IMG/VR virus record: IMGVR_UViG_3300031608_000010
Coordinates: 1-41,538 of that record
Direction: 5' to 3' (one strand)
DNA from: a virus
DNA: 41,538 nucleotides
Positions 30,711 to 38,980 of this stretch are shown piece by piece. The position numbers were made by a program, and so were the translations under genes. Position 1 is the stretch's first letter, and each line of letters opens with the position of its first letter. The notes beneath the pieces were generated by a model that saw only the letters and a list, made by a program, of their open reading frames with translations, was not told the DNA's origin and did not search any database.

Positions 30711-31555
30711 TATGTTATCCTCACTATATCTTCTAATGTTTTTTCTGGTGTTATAAATTTTGACTTAAATGGAACTGCAGAATACTCGTTATCTCCAGGT
30801 CTACGAGGTCCGTATTTGAGCTCGAACAATGGACCGTTTACTTTTAGAAACGTTTCCATGTATTGTTTAACTGTGTATGATTGTCCTGATCCTAATGGTT
30901 CGTAATCAGCCCAGCTTCCAGGCTTATCGATTGCACGGATAATTGCATTACATATATCATCGACGTGTACGTAATCTCTTACACATGTTCCATCGCTTGT
31001 ATTATAATCATCTCCCCAAATAGTAAACTCACCAGATTTAATTGCGTTTTGCGTAGCGGCATATAATCCTTCAGGGTTATTTGGTTTTCCACCCCCGACA
31101 TTAAAGAATCTAAATACTGTATAGTCATCACATAGACTTCTTACTATATCTTCTGCAACTACTTTTGATTTTGCATAGGGAGACGTTGGATCAAAAGCTG
31201 CACCTGTTGAAGCAAAAATAAATTTAGCTCCTGGAAATGCTTCGATAACGTTTCGAGTACCATTGATATTAGTATTATAGTATTCCCATGGCTTTTCAAC
31301 GCTTTCACCAACTTTAACTAAAGCTGCTAAATGGACTACACAATCGTATTGTATCCAACACCATGGCAATCCACCATGATAAGGTGTAGTAGTGATATTC
31401 CAAGATACCTTTGGACCTTTAATATTAACTTCACGATTGTAATAATCTTGCTGCCTAATAAGATCTATTTCTAAGATATCGTGACCGCTACCTTTTAATT
31501 TTTCTATTAAGCGTTTGCCTATGTAACCGTTACTTCCTGTTATTGCTATTCTCAT
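30710..31555 (-). CDS. NAD-dependent epimerase, GalE-like
   Basis: 281-aa extended short-chain dehydrogenase. TGSNGYIGKRL is the NAD loop, FASTGAAFDPTSPYAKSK carries the catalytic Ser/Thr and YxxxK, and VRDYVHVDDICNAI matches UDP-glucose 4-epimerase. It probably makes UDP-galactose for the mutase next door. It overlaps the cytidylyltransferase gene by 26 bases. It is somewhat short for GalE (usually near 330 residues), so a related epimerase or dehydratase is possible. Confidence 0.85.
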   Translation of the reverse strand: MRIAITGSNGYIGKRLIEKLKGSGHDILEIDLIRQQDYYNREVNIKGPKVSWNITTTPYHGGLPWCWIQYDCVVHLAALVKVGESVEKPWEYYNTNINGTRNVIEAFPGAKFIFASTGAAFDPTSPYAKSKVVAEDIVRSLCDDYTVFRFFNVGGGKPNNPEGLYAATQNAIKSGEFTIWGDDYNTSDGTCVRDYVHVDDICNAIIRAIDKPGSWADYEPLGSGQSYTVKQYMETFLKVNGPLFELKYGPRRPGDNEYSAVPFKSKFITPEKTLEDIVRIT

Positions 31556-31976
31556 GTAACCTTTCTCTCAATGTTGAAGTACTAAAACTGTGCTTCCTAC
31601 TATTATATATGATTTTAATTTTCTGTTGGATACAGAGCTCTTTACCAGTGAATTCTTTTCCCTTGTAATCTTCGCCAACTACTCTGACACTTATAGGTAA
31701 TGTTAATAGTAAATCCATAATATCATTTTCTGTTTGGTATGTTACTATCTCATCTACGTATTTAAGTCCAGCTAATTGTATTTGTCTTTCTACAATAGAT
31801 TGGATTGGCTTATTTTTTTCTGGTCGGTCTATGCTTGGATCTGTCTGTAATCCTACTATTAAATAGTCACAGTGTCTTTTTGCTTCTTCGAGCATTGTGA
31901 CATGACCAGCATGCAATAAATCGAAACATGAGAATGTTATTCCTATCTTTCCGACGTTCTTATAATCTAATCTCAT
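31530..31976 (-). CDS. TagD-like cytidylyltransferase
   Basis: 148-aa nucleotidyltransferase. TFSCFDLLHAGHVTMLEEAK carries the HxGH motif at residues 22-25, and HSFSTSTLRERL is the C-terminal phosphate-binding motif. The family (glycerol-3-phosphate cytidylyltransferase and relatives) makes CDP-alcohols or CDP-sugars. It shares the modification operon, so it may make an activated donor for DNA or envelope modification. The natural substrate is not visible. Confidence 0.8.
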   Translation of the reverse strand: MRLDYKNVGKIGITFSCFDLLHAGHVTMLEEAKRHCDYLIVGLQTDPSIDRPEKNKPIQSIVERQIQLAGLKYVDEIVTYQTENDIMDLLLTLPISVRVVGEDYKGKEFTGKELCIQQKIKIIYNSRKHSFSTSTLRERLHENSNNRK

Positions 31977-32266
31977 GAGGATATATACGTTATTAAGTTT
32001 CTTATTAGTAGTATAAATCCTACCGAGTTTAATAGAATCAATGCTCTATCTTTCCAAAGCAGTGCAACTACTGTCCATAGACCTACACCCGTAGCTGACA
32101 GGAGTAAATCATATAGTTGCCAACCATCAATACCTCGTATTGACATTGCAGCTAATACGAATACCGATGCCACCCATTTTACATACCAATCAAGTGTGTA
32201 TTTTGGAGTAGCAGATTTAAATATTCTTTTGCTGTGTTCTATTTCTTTTACATCAAATTTTTTCAT
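31973..32266 (-). CDS. Hypothetical membrane protein
   Basis: 97-aa protein with probably three membrane segments (WVASVFVLAAMSI, LLLSATGVGLWTVVALLW, ALILLNSVGFILLIRNLI) after a basic N-terminus. It is coupled to both neighbours by 4-base overlaps. Similar small membrane proteins occur in marine phages without known function. It may place the sugar-nucleotide enzymes at the membrane, but nothing demonstrates this. Confidence 0.6.
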   Translation of the reverse strand: MKKFDVKEIEHSKRIFKSATPKYTLDWYVKWVASVFVLAAMSIRGIDGWQLYDLLLSATGVGLWTVVALLWKDRALILLNSVGFILLIRNLITYISS

Positions 32267-32715
32267 AATTTTATATCGTGTATCTCTACTTTTACGCCTG
32301 CATCAACGAAAAATTTAGTAGTTAATCTAAAAGAGTCATCCCATTTTTGCGGAATCTCTTGCGTGGTTAGTGGTATTACAACGGTCTTTATTCCAACTTG
32401 GATAATAGCTTTAGCGCATTCATGACAAACTGGTAATCCCCAAACAAACAATGTAGCTTCATTTAGAGATACTCCATTCCATGAAGCGTTGTATATACAA
32501 TTCATTTCAGCATGGACTATACGTGCATACTTATGTTCTTTATTTTCATAGTTAGTATCGTCAAATCCTCGAGGATATCCGTTATAACCTTGAGCTAATA
32601 TTTGACCTTTATTTCCTACTGCAACAGCTCCAACTTGAGTACTTGGATCTTTACTCCATGTAGCTACAAGCTTGGCTAGTTCTAAATATCTTGGATACCA
32701 TTTATTATTATTCAT
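32263..32715 (-). CDS. cd: dCMP deaminase
   Basis: 150-aa zinc deaminase converting dCMP to dUMP. HAEMNC supplies H68 and catalytic E70, PVCHECAKAI supplies C97 and C100. The ATG at 32715 (MNNNKWYPRYLELAK) overlaps the hydroxymethylase stop; the 32766 start would lie inside it. It feeds thymidylate synthesis by ThyX and competes with the hydroxymethylase for dCMP, as in T4. Confidence 0.92.
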   Translation of the reverse strand: MNNNKWYPRYLELAKLVATWSKDPSTQVGAVAVGNKGQILAQGYNGYPRGFDDTNYENKEHKYARIVHAEMNCIYNASWNGVSLNEATLFVWGLPVCHECAKAIIQVGIKTVVIPLTTQEIPQKWDDSFRLTTKFFVDAGVKVEIHDIKL

Positions 32716-33371
32716 TTTACTAAATCGAAATGCCTCTCGTATACATGTAAGTTCTGTACTTGCCAATGGATGTCACCAGATTGAACATATAGATCATATG
32801 ATAATTTGTCTAGAACATATTTTTGCCAAGCGTAATCATTTCTATAACCAAAGATAACATCATTAGATCTCATTTGAACTACACTGTGTAGCTTCTCGTC
32901 TCTAATATAATATGTTACTGCATTGGTACATATGAAATCGTTTTTAAACTGATCATTGTATTCTAGCCAAATGCTAGGACGTGTATAAATCATAGCAGCT
33001 CTACGGCTATCAGGATTTTGATCTAGTTCTTCTACTACTTGAGCATATTGATTATAATATTTTTCAGAGTATATTAGATGACCATAGTTGGAATTAATTT
33101 CACCATGAACATTTGCTGTTTCTTGCCAAGCCTTTGGTGGTTCTTTATCTCCTTCAGGATAGATATCAGTGATATTAGTTGATTCGCTTTCGTACCATTC
33201 TAATTCAGCATCTATATATTCTTGATTAGGTTTACCAAATATAGCTGGTTCATCTGCTATAAATGAAGCACCAATCATTTCAATTGTTTTACTACCATTT
33301 CTATCAGTAGTAAATCGTTCCATTGCTAATTGCGTTTTAAAGTATTGTCTTACTGCAGGTATTTCCATCAT
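32712..33371 (-). CDS. 42: dCMP hydroxymethylase (T4 gp42 homologue)
   Basis: 219-aa enzyme converting dCMP to hydroxymethyl-dCMP. It follows T4 gp42 closely (IEMIGASFIADEPAIFG, NPDSRRAAMIYTRP, MRSNDVIFGYRNDYAWQKYV). From the ATG at 33371 the nucleophile is C148 (ICTNAV) and the cytosine-selecting aspartate is D179 (YRNDYAW), the same numbers as T4; thymidylate synthases have Asn there. The start forms an ATGA overlap with the upstream gene. It implies hydroxymethylcytosine DNA. Confidence 0.93.
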   Translation of the reverse strand: MMEIPAVRQYFKTQLAMERFTTDRNGSKTIEMIGASFIADEPAIFGKPNQEYIDAELEWYESESTNITDIYPEGDKEPPKAWQETANVHGEINSNYGHLIYSEKYYNQYAQVVEELDQNPDSRRAAMIYTRPSIWLEYNDQFKNDFICTNAVTYYIRDEKLHSVVQMRSNDVIFGYRNDYAWQKYVLDKLSYDLYVQSGDIHWQVQNLHVYERHFDLVK

Positions 33372-33736
33372 GTTCTTTCCCACTCGTCAGTTTCGTGACT
33401 TGGTCTTGCTAAAGGTCTAGCTTGTCTATTAAAGCAATCACGGTTAGGATCTTGACCTTCCATTTTGCCACGCATAAATGATACTGCAAAGGATGCGTAA
33501 TTAATCATATCCTTGTAGGTATCTTCTAGGGACTCAAAATTTGGGTCACCATGTTGGCCTGCTTCGAGCAGCGATTGTGCTCGTAACATTTTACCGTTTA
33601 TAATATCGTGTATACTATCTACACCTCTGCGATAATGCATTGCTTGAGTAACGTTAGATTCCTGATTCTGGTAATCATCAGATTTTCTAGCTTGTAATTC
33701 AGCACACTCTTGTAAAACTTTTAAACTTTCTTTCAT
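33368..33736 (-). CDS. DUF1599-like nucleotide-modification-associated protein
   Basis: 122-aa helical protein with ECAELQARKSDDYQNQESNV, GKMLRAQSLLEAG and YKDMINYASFAVSF, a pattern resembling DUF1599 (nucleotide modification associated domain 1). It leads the operon with the hydroxymethylase and is coupled to it by ATGA. A role in nucleotide-pool or modification control is suggested by family name and place. I cannot see catalytic residues for certain. Confidence 0.6.
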   Translation of the reverse strand: MKESLKVLQECAELQARKSDDYQNQESNVTQAMHYRRGVDSIHDIINGKMLRAQSLLEAGQHGDPNFESLEDTYKDMINYASFAVSFMRGKMEGQDPNRDCFNRQARPLARPSHETDEWERT

Positions 33737-33760
33737 ATCAATTCCTTAAATAATATATCT

Positions 33761-33789
33761 ATTATATCATAGTATACAGCAAATGTACA
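33761..33789 (-). promoter_or_regulatory. Early-type sigma70 promoter for the DNA-modification operon
   Basis: Minus strand TGTACA (33784-33789), 17-bp spacer ending CTATGA, TATAAT (33761-33766) with TGn. It would transcribe the DUF1599-like gene, gp42, deaminase and sugar-nucleotide genes. Confidence 0.8.
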
Positions 33790-33797
33790 CTCTTTTT

Positions 33798-34286
33798 TTA
33801 ATTTTGTTTGACCCATGATTGATAGAACTTACTACCAACTGTAGTGTTCCAATGGTATCTACCAACGTACTTATACTCTGGGTTATATACGCCTTGTGTC
33901 TTTGATGGACTATGCCATACTTCTAGAATTGTTGGCCAGCCGGTCCAAGCTAGCTTTACAAGTTCTCCCCATTTAATAAGGTTACTTTCTAGATAATTCA
34001 TATCACCTATAACTTTGACTTCAACAGACTCTCCAAGAGGATTACGTACATCTCTGCATTTTCCGTCGTCGTCTGAATAACCGCAGTGAGTCATTAAGAA
34101 TTGCTCTGCAGCTTGGCCTCTTTTAGTTTGCCATACTAAATGGTCATACGTTCTTTTAATCCACATACCATTTGTAAATTGCTTTGACTCTTTAAAGCTT
34201 TTATTGGTTCTAGTTAAATTGGCTTCTTCTATAGAACGGCTATGCCAAGCATCGTAGTCGATTTCTGTTAAGTTAAAATTTCTCAT
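33798..34286 (-). CDS. Hypothetical protein, possible PD-(D/E)XK-like nuclease
   Basis: 162-aa protein with RGQAAEQFLMTHCG followed by DVRNPLGESVEVKVIGD. The Glu in the first helix and the D...ExK strand pair could be a compact PD-(D/E)XK core, as in some restriction-type phage nucleases, but I cannot verify it. The remainder is rich in Trp and aromatic residues. It is coupled to the endolysin gene by a 4-base overlap. Confidence 0.5.
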   Translation of the reverse strand: MRNFNLTEIDYDAWHSRSIEEANLTRTNKSFKESKQFTNGMWIKRTYDHLVWQTKRGQAAEQFLMTHCGYSDDDGKCRDVRNPLGESVEVKVIGDMNYLESNLIKWGELVKLAWTGWPTILEVWHSPSKTQGVYNPEYKYVGRYHWNTTVGSKFYQSWVKQN

Positions 34287-34816
34287 TTGTAGAATATGTG
34301 GTTATTAATAGTTATAGTTTGTGTAAGGTAATCATTCCAATACGGATCTACTTGATCGTTGTGATACCATAAAGCCCCTTCAGTCAAATCAATGGCTTGT
34401 TCGTATATGACCATATCAGCTACTCGTAGAGAATCCATCCATGTGACTGAATCGGTTGGCTCATCAGATTTGCCATCACAGAACCAACTGAACTGACACA
34501 TGTTTCTGATTGGATATTCATTACCTTTCCAGTTTGTTCCTATCTTAGCTTGGTATACAACATCACAGATTGAATCGGGAAACTGATTATCAGCAGCTCT
34601 ATTCAATACTACTTGTGCTACTGCGAGTCTTCCTGCTAAAGGTTGATTGGCTGCTTCGAAGTATATATTCTGAGCTAAACAATATCTGTCGCCATTTTCA
34701 TCTGATGCATTTGCTATTGGAGCAAACATTAAAAACAATACCAATACTGGCCATGCTAAGACGCAAACCCAAATTAAAATCTTCATAGTTATTTCTTCAA
34801 ATTTATCAAACATCAC
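34283..34816 (-). CDS. SleB/CwlJ-type cell-wall hydrolase (endolysin)
   Basis: 177-aa protein with a hydrophobic export segment (ILIWVCVLAWPVLVLFLMF) followed by APIANAS, a plausible signal cleavage or signal-anchor, and a cell-wall hydrolase domain: CLAQNIYFEAANQPLAGRLA and QVVLNRAADNQFP, CQFSWFCDG. The Glu in YFEA is the likely catalytic acid. It would cut peptidoglycan at lysis. GTG at 34816 has AGGA upstream; a second start at 34786 would shorten the N-terminus. Confidence 0.8.
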   Translation of the reverse strand: MMFDKFEEITMKILIWVCVLAWPVLVLFLMFAPIANASDENGDRYCLAQNIYFEAANQPLAGRLAVAQVVLNRAADNQFPDSICDVVYQAKIGTNWKGNEYPIRNMCQFSWFCDGKSDEPTDSVTWMDSLRVADMVIYEQAIDLTEGALWYHNDQVDPYWNDYLTQTITINNHIFYK

Positions 34817-34825
34817 AATATTTTC

Positions 34826-35731
34826 CTATATGTTTTTACTGAATACGAACTCAATTGCTCTTTCAGCTTCTTTAGTGATTGGTCTTTTGACATACCAATT
34901 ACCGGTTTCACTATCCAGATCTCTTATGAGATATTCTACTTCTTTCGAAGTTATTGGATAACCTTTACTAATTGCATTACCTGCAATCGATACCATAAGT
35001 TGATACATTGAATAGTACCAACCATCTGACTGAGCTTTATACTCATCTACTTTTCTTTGATTAACGAATGGACAATCTTTATATCCTGTCCATGTATAAC
35101 TAGTATTGTTTAAACTTTTCTTAGTGTGTTCAATGATTCCTTTACGAATAGCTTCAGGCCATTTTGACATAGGATCGTTTGAAACAAACTTATGCTTAGC
35201 CATTATTTTATCCGGATCCATCATGAGGCCTTCATTAAACTTGTTTATAAAGTTGTTAGCGCCATCATATGTTGCTGGTATATAATACATACGAGATAAA
35301 TCTTTAGTTTGTATATCACCAATCTCTCCCATTTCTTTGTTTAAGGCATACCAGAAATGCTTGATCTCTGTATTGTCAACCCAACGTGATAGTGGAAACA
35401 CTAATCTAAACTTTGGTAACTCTTTCGTAGAAGATGCAGTACTATATTGAATATGGCTGTAGGCCTTCCATGGCTCACCTTCAACTGCAGTATCGACATC
35501 AACTGCGCACCAACCAGCCCACGAAATAACTGAAGCATTCGATCTTGTCGAATCTTTAGTATAGATTGCGGGACTTATGAGCGGAGCATCCTTCTTAGTA
35601 GGATACTTTGTACTTTTTGCAAGCTTGAATAACACGGCAGCAAACTCATCAAAAGAATCATAATCCATTCTCTTTAACGTTTTGTTATCGTATATGTTAT
35701 CGAATATTGTTAAACTTACCATGGTTTCCAT
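34826..35731 (-). CDS. Primase-like protein (AEP/BT4734-N-like)
   Basis: 301-aa protein. WCAVDVDT looks like the two-aspartate motif of archaeo-eukaryotic-type primases; YSTASSTKELPKFRLVFPLS and DLSRMYYIPATYDG follow in the order seen in such primase or RepB-like N-terminal domains. The C-terminal half has a helix-rich region (VEYLIRDLDSETGNW). A second start at 35722 is possible. It lies close to gp43, so a priming role would fit; activity is inference. Confidence 0.55.
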   Translation of the reverse strand: METMVSLTIFDNIYDNKTLKRMDYDSFDEFAAVLFKLAKSTKYPTKKDAPLISPAIYTKDSTRSNASVISWAGWCAVDVDTAVEGEPWKAYSHIQYSTASSTKELPKFRLVFPLSRWVDNTEIKHFWYALNKEMGEIGDIQTKDLSRMYYIPATYDGANNFINKFNEGLMMDPDKIMAKHKFVSNDPMSKWPEAIRKGIIEHTKKSLNNTSYTWTGYKDCPFVNQRKVDEYKAQSDGWYYSMYQLMVSIAGNAISKGYPITSKEVEYLIRDLDSETGNWYVKRPITKEAERAIEFVFSKNI

Positions 35732-36101
35732 TGTGTGACGGTGCTTCCCAGCCTTCTGGCTTAATTAAATCTGGCACTCCCAAAGGGTTAGGCCTTGAGG
35801 GTTTTTTACCAACTTCTTTATTCATATTAGCTTCGAGTACTGCATCCCATGCTTTATAAGGATCTACTCCAAAAGCATCAAGAGTACCAATTGCTACTAC
35901 ACATAAGTCGATAAGACCATCAACGATTTCTTCAGGATCGTTTTCAGTAGTAGCTTTTTTAGTTTCCATCAATTCTTCTTTAAGAAAATCAACTCTAAAT
36001 TCTAAGAATTCTTTGAGTTTATCTGGATTAGTTTCAACCCATTGTCGCGTAAGATATTTAGCTTGCATAACGTGAATATCTTTTACCCAATCCTTACTCA
36101 T
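35697..36101 (-). CDS. MazG-like NTP pyrophosphohydrolase
   Basis: 134-aa all-alpha protein. RVDFLKEELMET and EEIVDGLIDLCVVAIG form the EExxE...ExxD metal site of MazG-type NTP pyrophosphatases. The C-terminus carries KKPSRPNPLGVPDLIKPEGW. It could remove dCTP or dUTP, as T4 gp56 does, to keep unmodified cytosine out of DNA; general house-cleaning is equally possible. It is coupled at both ends. Confidence 0.75.
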   Translation of the reverse strand: MSKDWVKDIHVMQAKYLTRQWVETNPDKLKEFLEFRVDFLKEELMETKKATTENDPEEIVDGLIDLCVVAIGTLDAFGVDPYKAWDAVLEANMNKEVGKKPSRPNPLGVPDLIKPEGWEAPSHNGNHGKFNNIR

Positions 36102-36403
36102 TATGTAATAATCCCAGAAGGTGCAGAAGCAGATAAGTCGATAGGACTTGTTGCGCCAGCATGTTGTTTAACTAGATCTTCTACTGGGTCAACCATAAAC
36201 ATAACGAATTTCAAATCAACTTCAAATCCTTCCCTGGCTTTTGTATAAGGCATAAATGGCATAAAGCCTAGTTTACCTTCTCCAGCTGGAATAAGAACGA
36301 TTGCATCCTTAAGTATAATTGTATCAGTATCGATACCGTTTAGATCAACGTTTGCGATGAGTTCTTCACCTGATGTTAATCTGACTAATTTTATATTTTT
36401 CAT
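36101..36403 (-). CDS. Sm-like conserved phage protein
   Basis: 100-aa protein, MKNIKLVRLTSGEELIANVD, with ILKDAIVLIPAGEGKLGF and KFVMFMVDPVEDLVKQ. The repeated strand pattern and SGEELIA resemble Sm/Lsm-like small proteins in marine T4 phages. It could bind RNA or act as a structural adaptor. It is the first gene after the promoter at 36424-36452. Confidence 0.6.
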   Translation of the reverse strand: MKNIKLVRLTSGEELIANVDLNGIDTDTIILKDAIVLIPAGEGKLGFMPFMPYTKAREGFEVDLKFVMFMVDPVEDLVKQHAGATSPIDLSASAPSGIIT

Positions 36404-36423
36404 ATTTTCTCCATATATGGTAT

Positions 36424-36452
36424 ATTATAACACAGTTTTAAGTGTATGTACA
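36424..36452 (-). promoter_or_regulatory. Early-type sigma70 promoter for the Sm-like/MazG/primase operon
   Basis: Minus strand TGTACA (36447-36452), 17-bp spacer ending AACTGTGT, TATAAT (36424-36429) with TGn. It lies six bases after the gp43 stop. Confidence 0.85.
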
Positions 36453-36457
36453 CTACT

Positions 36458-38980
36458 TTATTCAAAAAAATCATTTAAAGTAGCTATCTCCTTGGATGAC
36501 CAACCAATTGCATTGAGCACTGGTTCGATAGCATCTAAGAAAGTCTTTTGGAATTGCATGTCATAATCAACGTACTTATGCAATCCGAATTCTTCTGGTA
36601 AGTATTCAGGAAATGATATAACATTTTCATGAAGACTATTTGGTGTACGAAGATATACGAACTTAATCTTTTCTCCGTTGCCAATTGGTTGATGTTTCTT
36701 TTGTAGAGATAAGTCAAGCAATAGCTTATTATATAGTAACCCACCTCTTGCATGAATTGGTGTGCCCTTCTTATAGATCGTTTGTAGATCTTTAAAGGCT
36801 GCAATTTTAGTAATGCCACGTGGGAATGCAATTTCGTGTGGTGCTAGTGATTTGAAATATGTTTTAAATTGATCGATCGATGCTTGGACTTGAGCTTCAC
36901 TGCCTGATACTATTTCTTTGAAGATAGCTTTAAGAGCATCTCGACATGGCATAGGAGTAGAAGATTTAATAGCTTCGATTCCCATGATCTTAAGTTTAGG
37001 TTCAGCGTAACGTACACCTTCATTGTCTTGTACATTTAGAATGTAACGTTTCTTAGCAGTCCATATTCCTACATCAGCAATTACTTCACGATCCATAACC
37101 ATTTTGTTTTCGATACCACCTAAGGTAGCATATAGATTTTCATATGACTTAGCAAGCATTGGTACGATCTTGTCTTGGCAAACTGAATCTAAGAAATCAG
37201 TAACGTTTGTTGGATTAAACTTTTTAACTAATTCGTCTAAGCTAACATACACACTGTCGGTGTCAATTGCAATAACGTAATCCTTGGGACTATTTCCATT
37301 TGGCGAGTTAAGCAGTTTATTGATATAACCATTGACTGCTTGTTCAGCCCATCGAATTGTAAGCTGTCCTGTAAGAGTGATTCCTTCTGCAATTCGTTGG
37401 TCGAAGAATCTGAAGTACTTATTACCGAGAGCACCATAAAGAGAATTAAGGAGAATTTTAATCGACATTTGCTGGTTTTCGTTAATCGCAATATCTCTTT
37501 CGATTCTGTATAATTCTTGTTTATCATTTTTGTTTACCTTCTGTAATTCTTTTTGTGCTTTAAGCATGCTTTGCTTTATGATTGTACGTTCTTCGTATAA
37601 GTCGTTTATTATTTTAGGTAACACACCTTTGTTACTTGTATTAAAATGCTGGCCACCAACTGAGATACATTCATTAGGTTCAATCATTGGCCTAGAGCCA
37701 GATAAGACATTGTCTACCGTAACGTGTGATGATACTTTACCACTGATAATAGTTTCTGGAGACATATTATATTGCATAATAAGTGATGGATAAAGAGAGT
37801 TTAAATCAAAAGAAACTACATTACGATGTAATCCAACTTGAGGTTCTTTAACATAGCCACCAGGATATGGTGTTTTAAACTTTTCTTCAGCGAATGGTAT
37901 AGCAATTTTATTTGCGTATAGATCTCTATAGATGATTGTATCCCATATAGCAGTTGTGCCAAATGTATCACCGTAGTTAACGCCACCCTTATAACCCATA
38001 GTCATAGCAAGAGTAATAAGACCTGTCTTGTCTTCTATACGATCAACTAGCTCAACGTCTTTGATATTATAATCAATAAACTTTTGATAATCAAATTTGT
38101 ATAAACTAAATAGATCTCCATGTTCTTCATACGATAGTTTCTTTTCGCCTAGGACAACATTAGCAATGTGATCGAGACGATATGTTTCTTGTGGACCATA
38201 AGAGTAACCAAACTTTTTAAATAGTTCAAGGTAATCAAGATGTTCGATGCCACCAATTTCGTATGTTTGCTGTTTACGTTGCATGACATTAATTATTCTT
38301 TCGTCAACCATTCCCCATGGAGATAACTTACGTTGTTCTCCTGGAAGTAAACGATTAATTCTATTTACAAGATAAGGTATATCGAAGAATCTACTATTCC
38401 AACCAGTTATAACATCAGGTGTATGAGATGGTGTAGACCAATGGGATAAGAACATTTGAAGTAGGTGTACTTCGTTTAAGCACTTGGTATATACAACTCT
38501 ATGAGTTTTCATTAAAGAATTCTCAACGTCATAATCACCAACGCCAAATACGTAGTAAGTATTGTCTATATTGTTCTTAACACAAATTGCAGTTACTTCC
38601 TTTGCCGCATCTATTGGCTCTGGAAATCCATCATCAGAAGCAACCTCAATATCGATAGTAGTTACGTTAATAAGATTACGATCGAATTTGATTGTGCCTG
38701 GAAAGTATTCGTTAATGAATGTTGATATGTATCGAGTGTTGCCAAAGATCTTACGACCTGCAACCTCTTTGTTTTCGCCGACCCAGTTTTTCGCATCACG
38801 CATGGTGTCGAATTTAAGGGGTGCGCATTTAACTCCGTCGAGAGATGACCAATCACCTTTTGGTGAAGAGACAAATAACGTAGGAGCGTATTTGATTTTG
38901 TGACTAACTTTCTTACCGTTTTCATATCCACGATAGAGGATCATATTGCCGTAGCGAGTAACGCTGGTGTAAAAATTCAT
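36458..38980 (-). CDS. 43: Family B DNA polymerase gp43
   Basis: 840-aa replicative polymerase. The 3'-5' exonuclease motifs are TTIDIEVA (D110, E112), WNSRFFDIPYL (D200) and YNIKDVEL (D308). The polymerase motifs are FDLNSLYPSLI (D392), KILLNSLYGALGN and IDTDSVYVS (D573, D575), with KKRYILN after. The C-terminal EIATLNDFFE resembles the clamp-binding tail of T4 gp43. It is intact and shorter than T4 gp43 (about 900 residues). It has its own promoter. Confidence 0.96.
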   Translation of the reverse strand: MNFYTSVTRYGNMILYRGYENGKKVSHKIKYAPTLFVSSPKGDWSSLDGVKCAPLKFDTMRDAKNWVGENKEVAGRKIFGNTRYISTFINEYFPGTIKFDRNLINVTTIDIEVASDDGFPEPIDAAKEVTAICVKNNIDNTYYVFGVGDYDVENSLMKTHRVVYTKCLNEVHLLQMFLSHWSTPSHTPDVITGWNSRFFDIPYLVNRINRLLPGEQRKLSPWGMVDERIINVMQRKQQTYEIGGIEHLDYLELFKKFGYSYGPQETYRLDHIANVVLGEKKLSYEEHGDLFSLYKFDYQKFIDYNIKDVELVDRIEDKTGLITLAMTMGYKGGVNYGDTFGTTAIWDTIIYRDLYANKIAIPFAEEKFKTPYPGGYVKEPQVGLHRNVVSFDLNSLYPSLIMQYNMSPETIISGKVSSHVTVDNVLSGSRPMIEPNECISVGGQHFNTSNKGVLPKIINDLYEERTIIKQSMLKAQKELQKVNKNDKQELYRIERDIAINENQQMSIKILLNSLYGALGNKYFRFFDQRIAEGITLTGQLTIRWAEQAVNGYINKLLNSPNGNSPKDYVIAIDTDSVYVSLDELVKKFNPTNVTDFLDSVCQDKIVPMLAKSYENLYATLGGIENKMVMDREVIADVGIWTAKKRYILNVQDNEGVRYAEPKLKIMGIEAIKSSTPMPCRDALKAIFKEIVSGSEAQVQASIDQFKTYFKSLAPHEIAFPRGITKIAAFKDLQTIYKKGTPIHARGGLLYNKLLLDLSLQKKHQPIGNGEKIKFVYLRTPNSLHENVISFPEYLPEEFGLHKYVDYDMQFQKTFLDAIEPVLNAIGWSSKEIATLNDFFE

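Noticed and set aside
32712-33371. Ordinary thymidylate synthase (ThyA)
   Set aside because: Asp at position 179 and close match to T4 gp42 favour dCMP hydroxymethylase, and the phage already has ThyX.
36535-37527. Additional minus-strand ORFs inside gp43
   Set aside because: They lie in other frames of the intact polymerase gene and show no domain or start signals.
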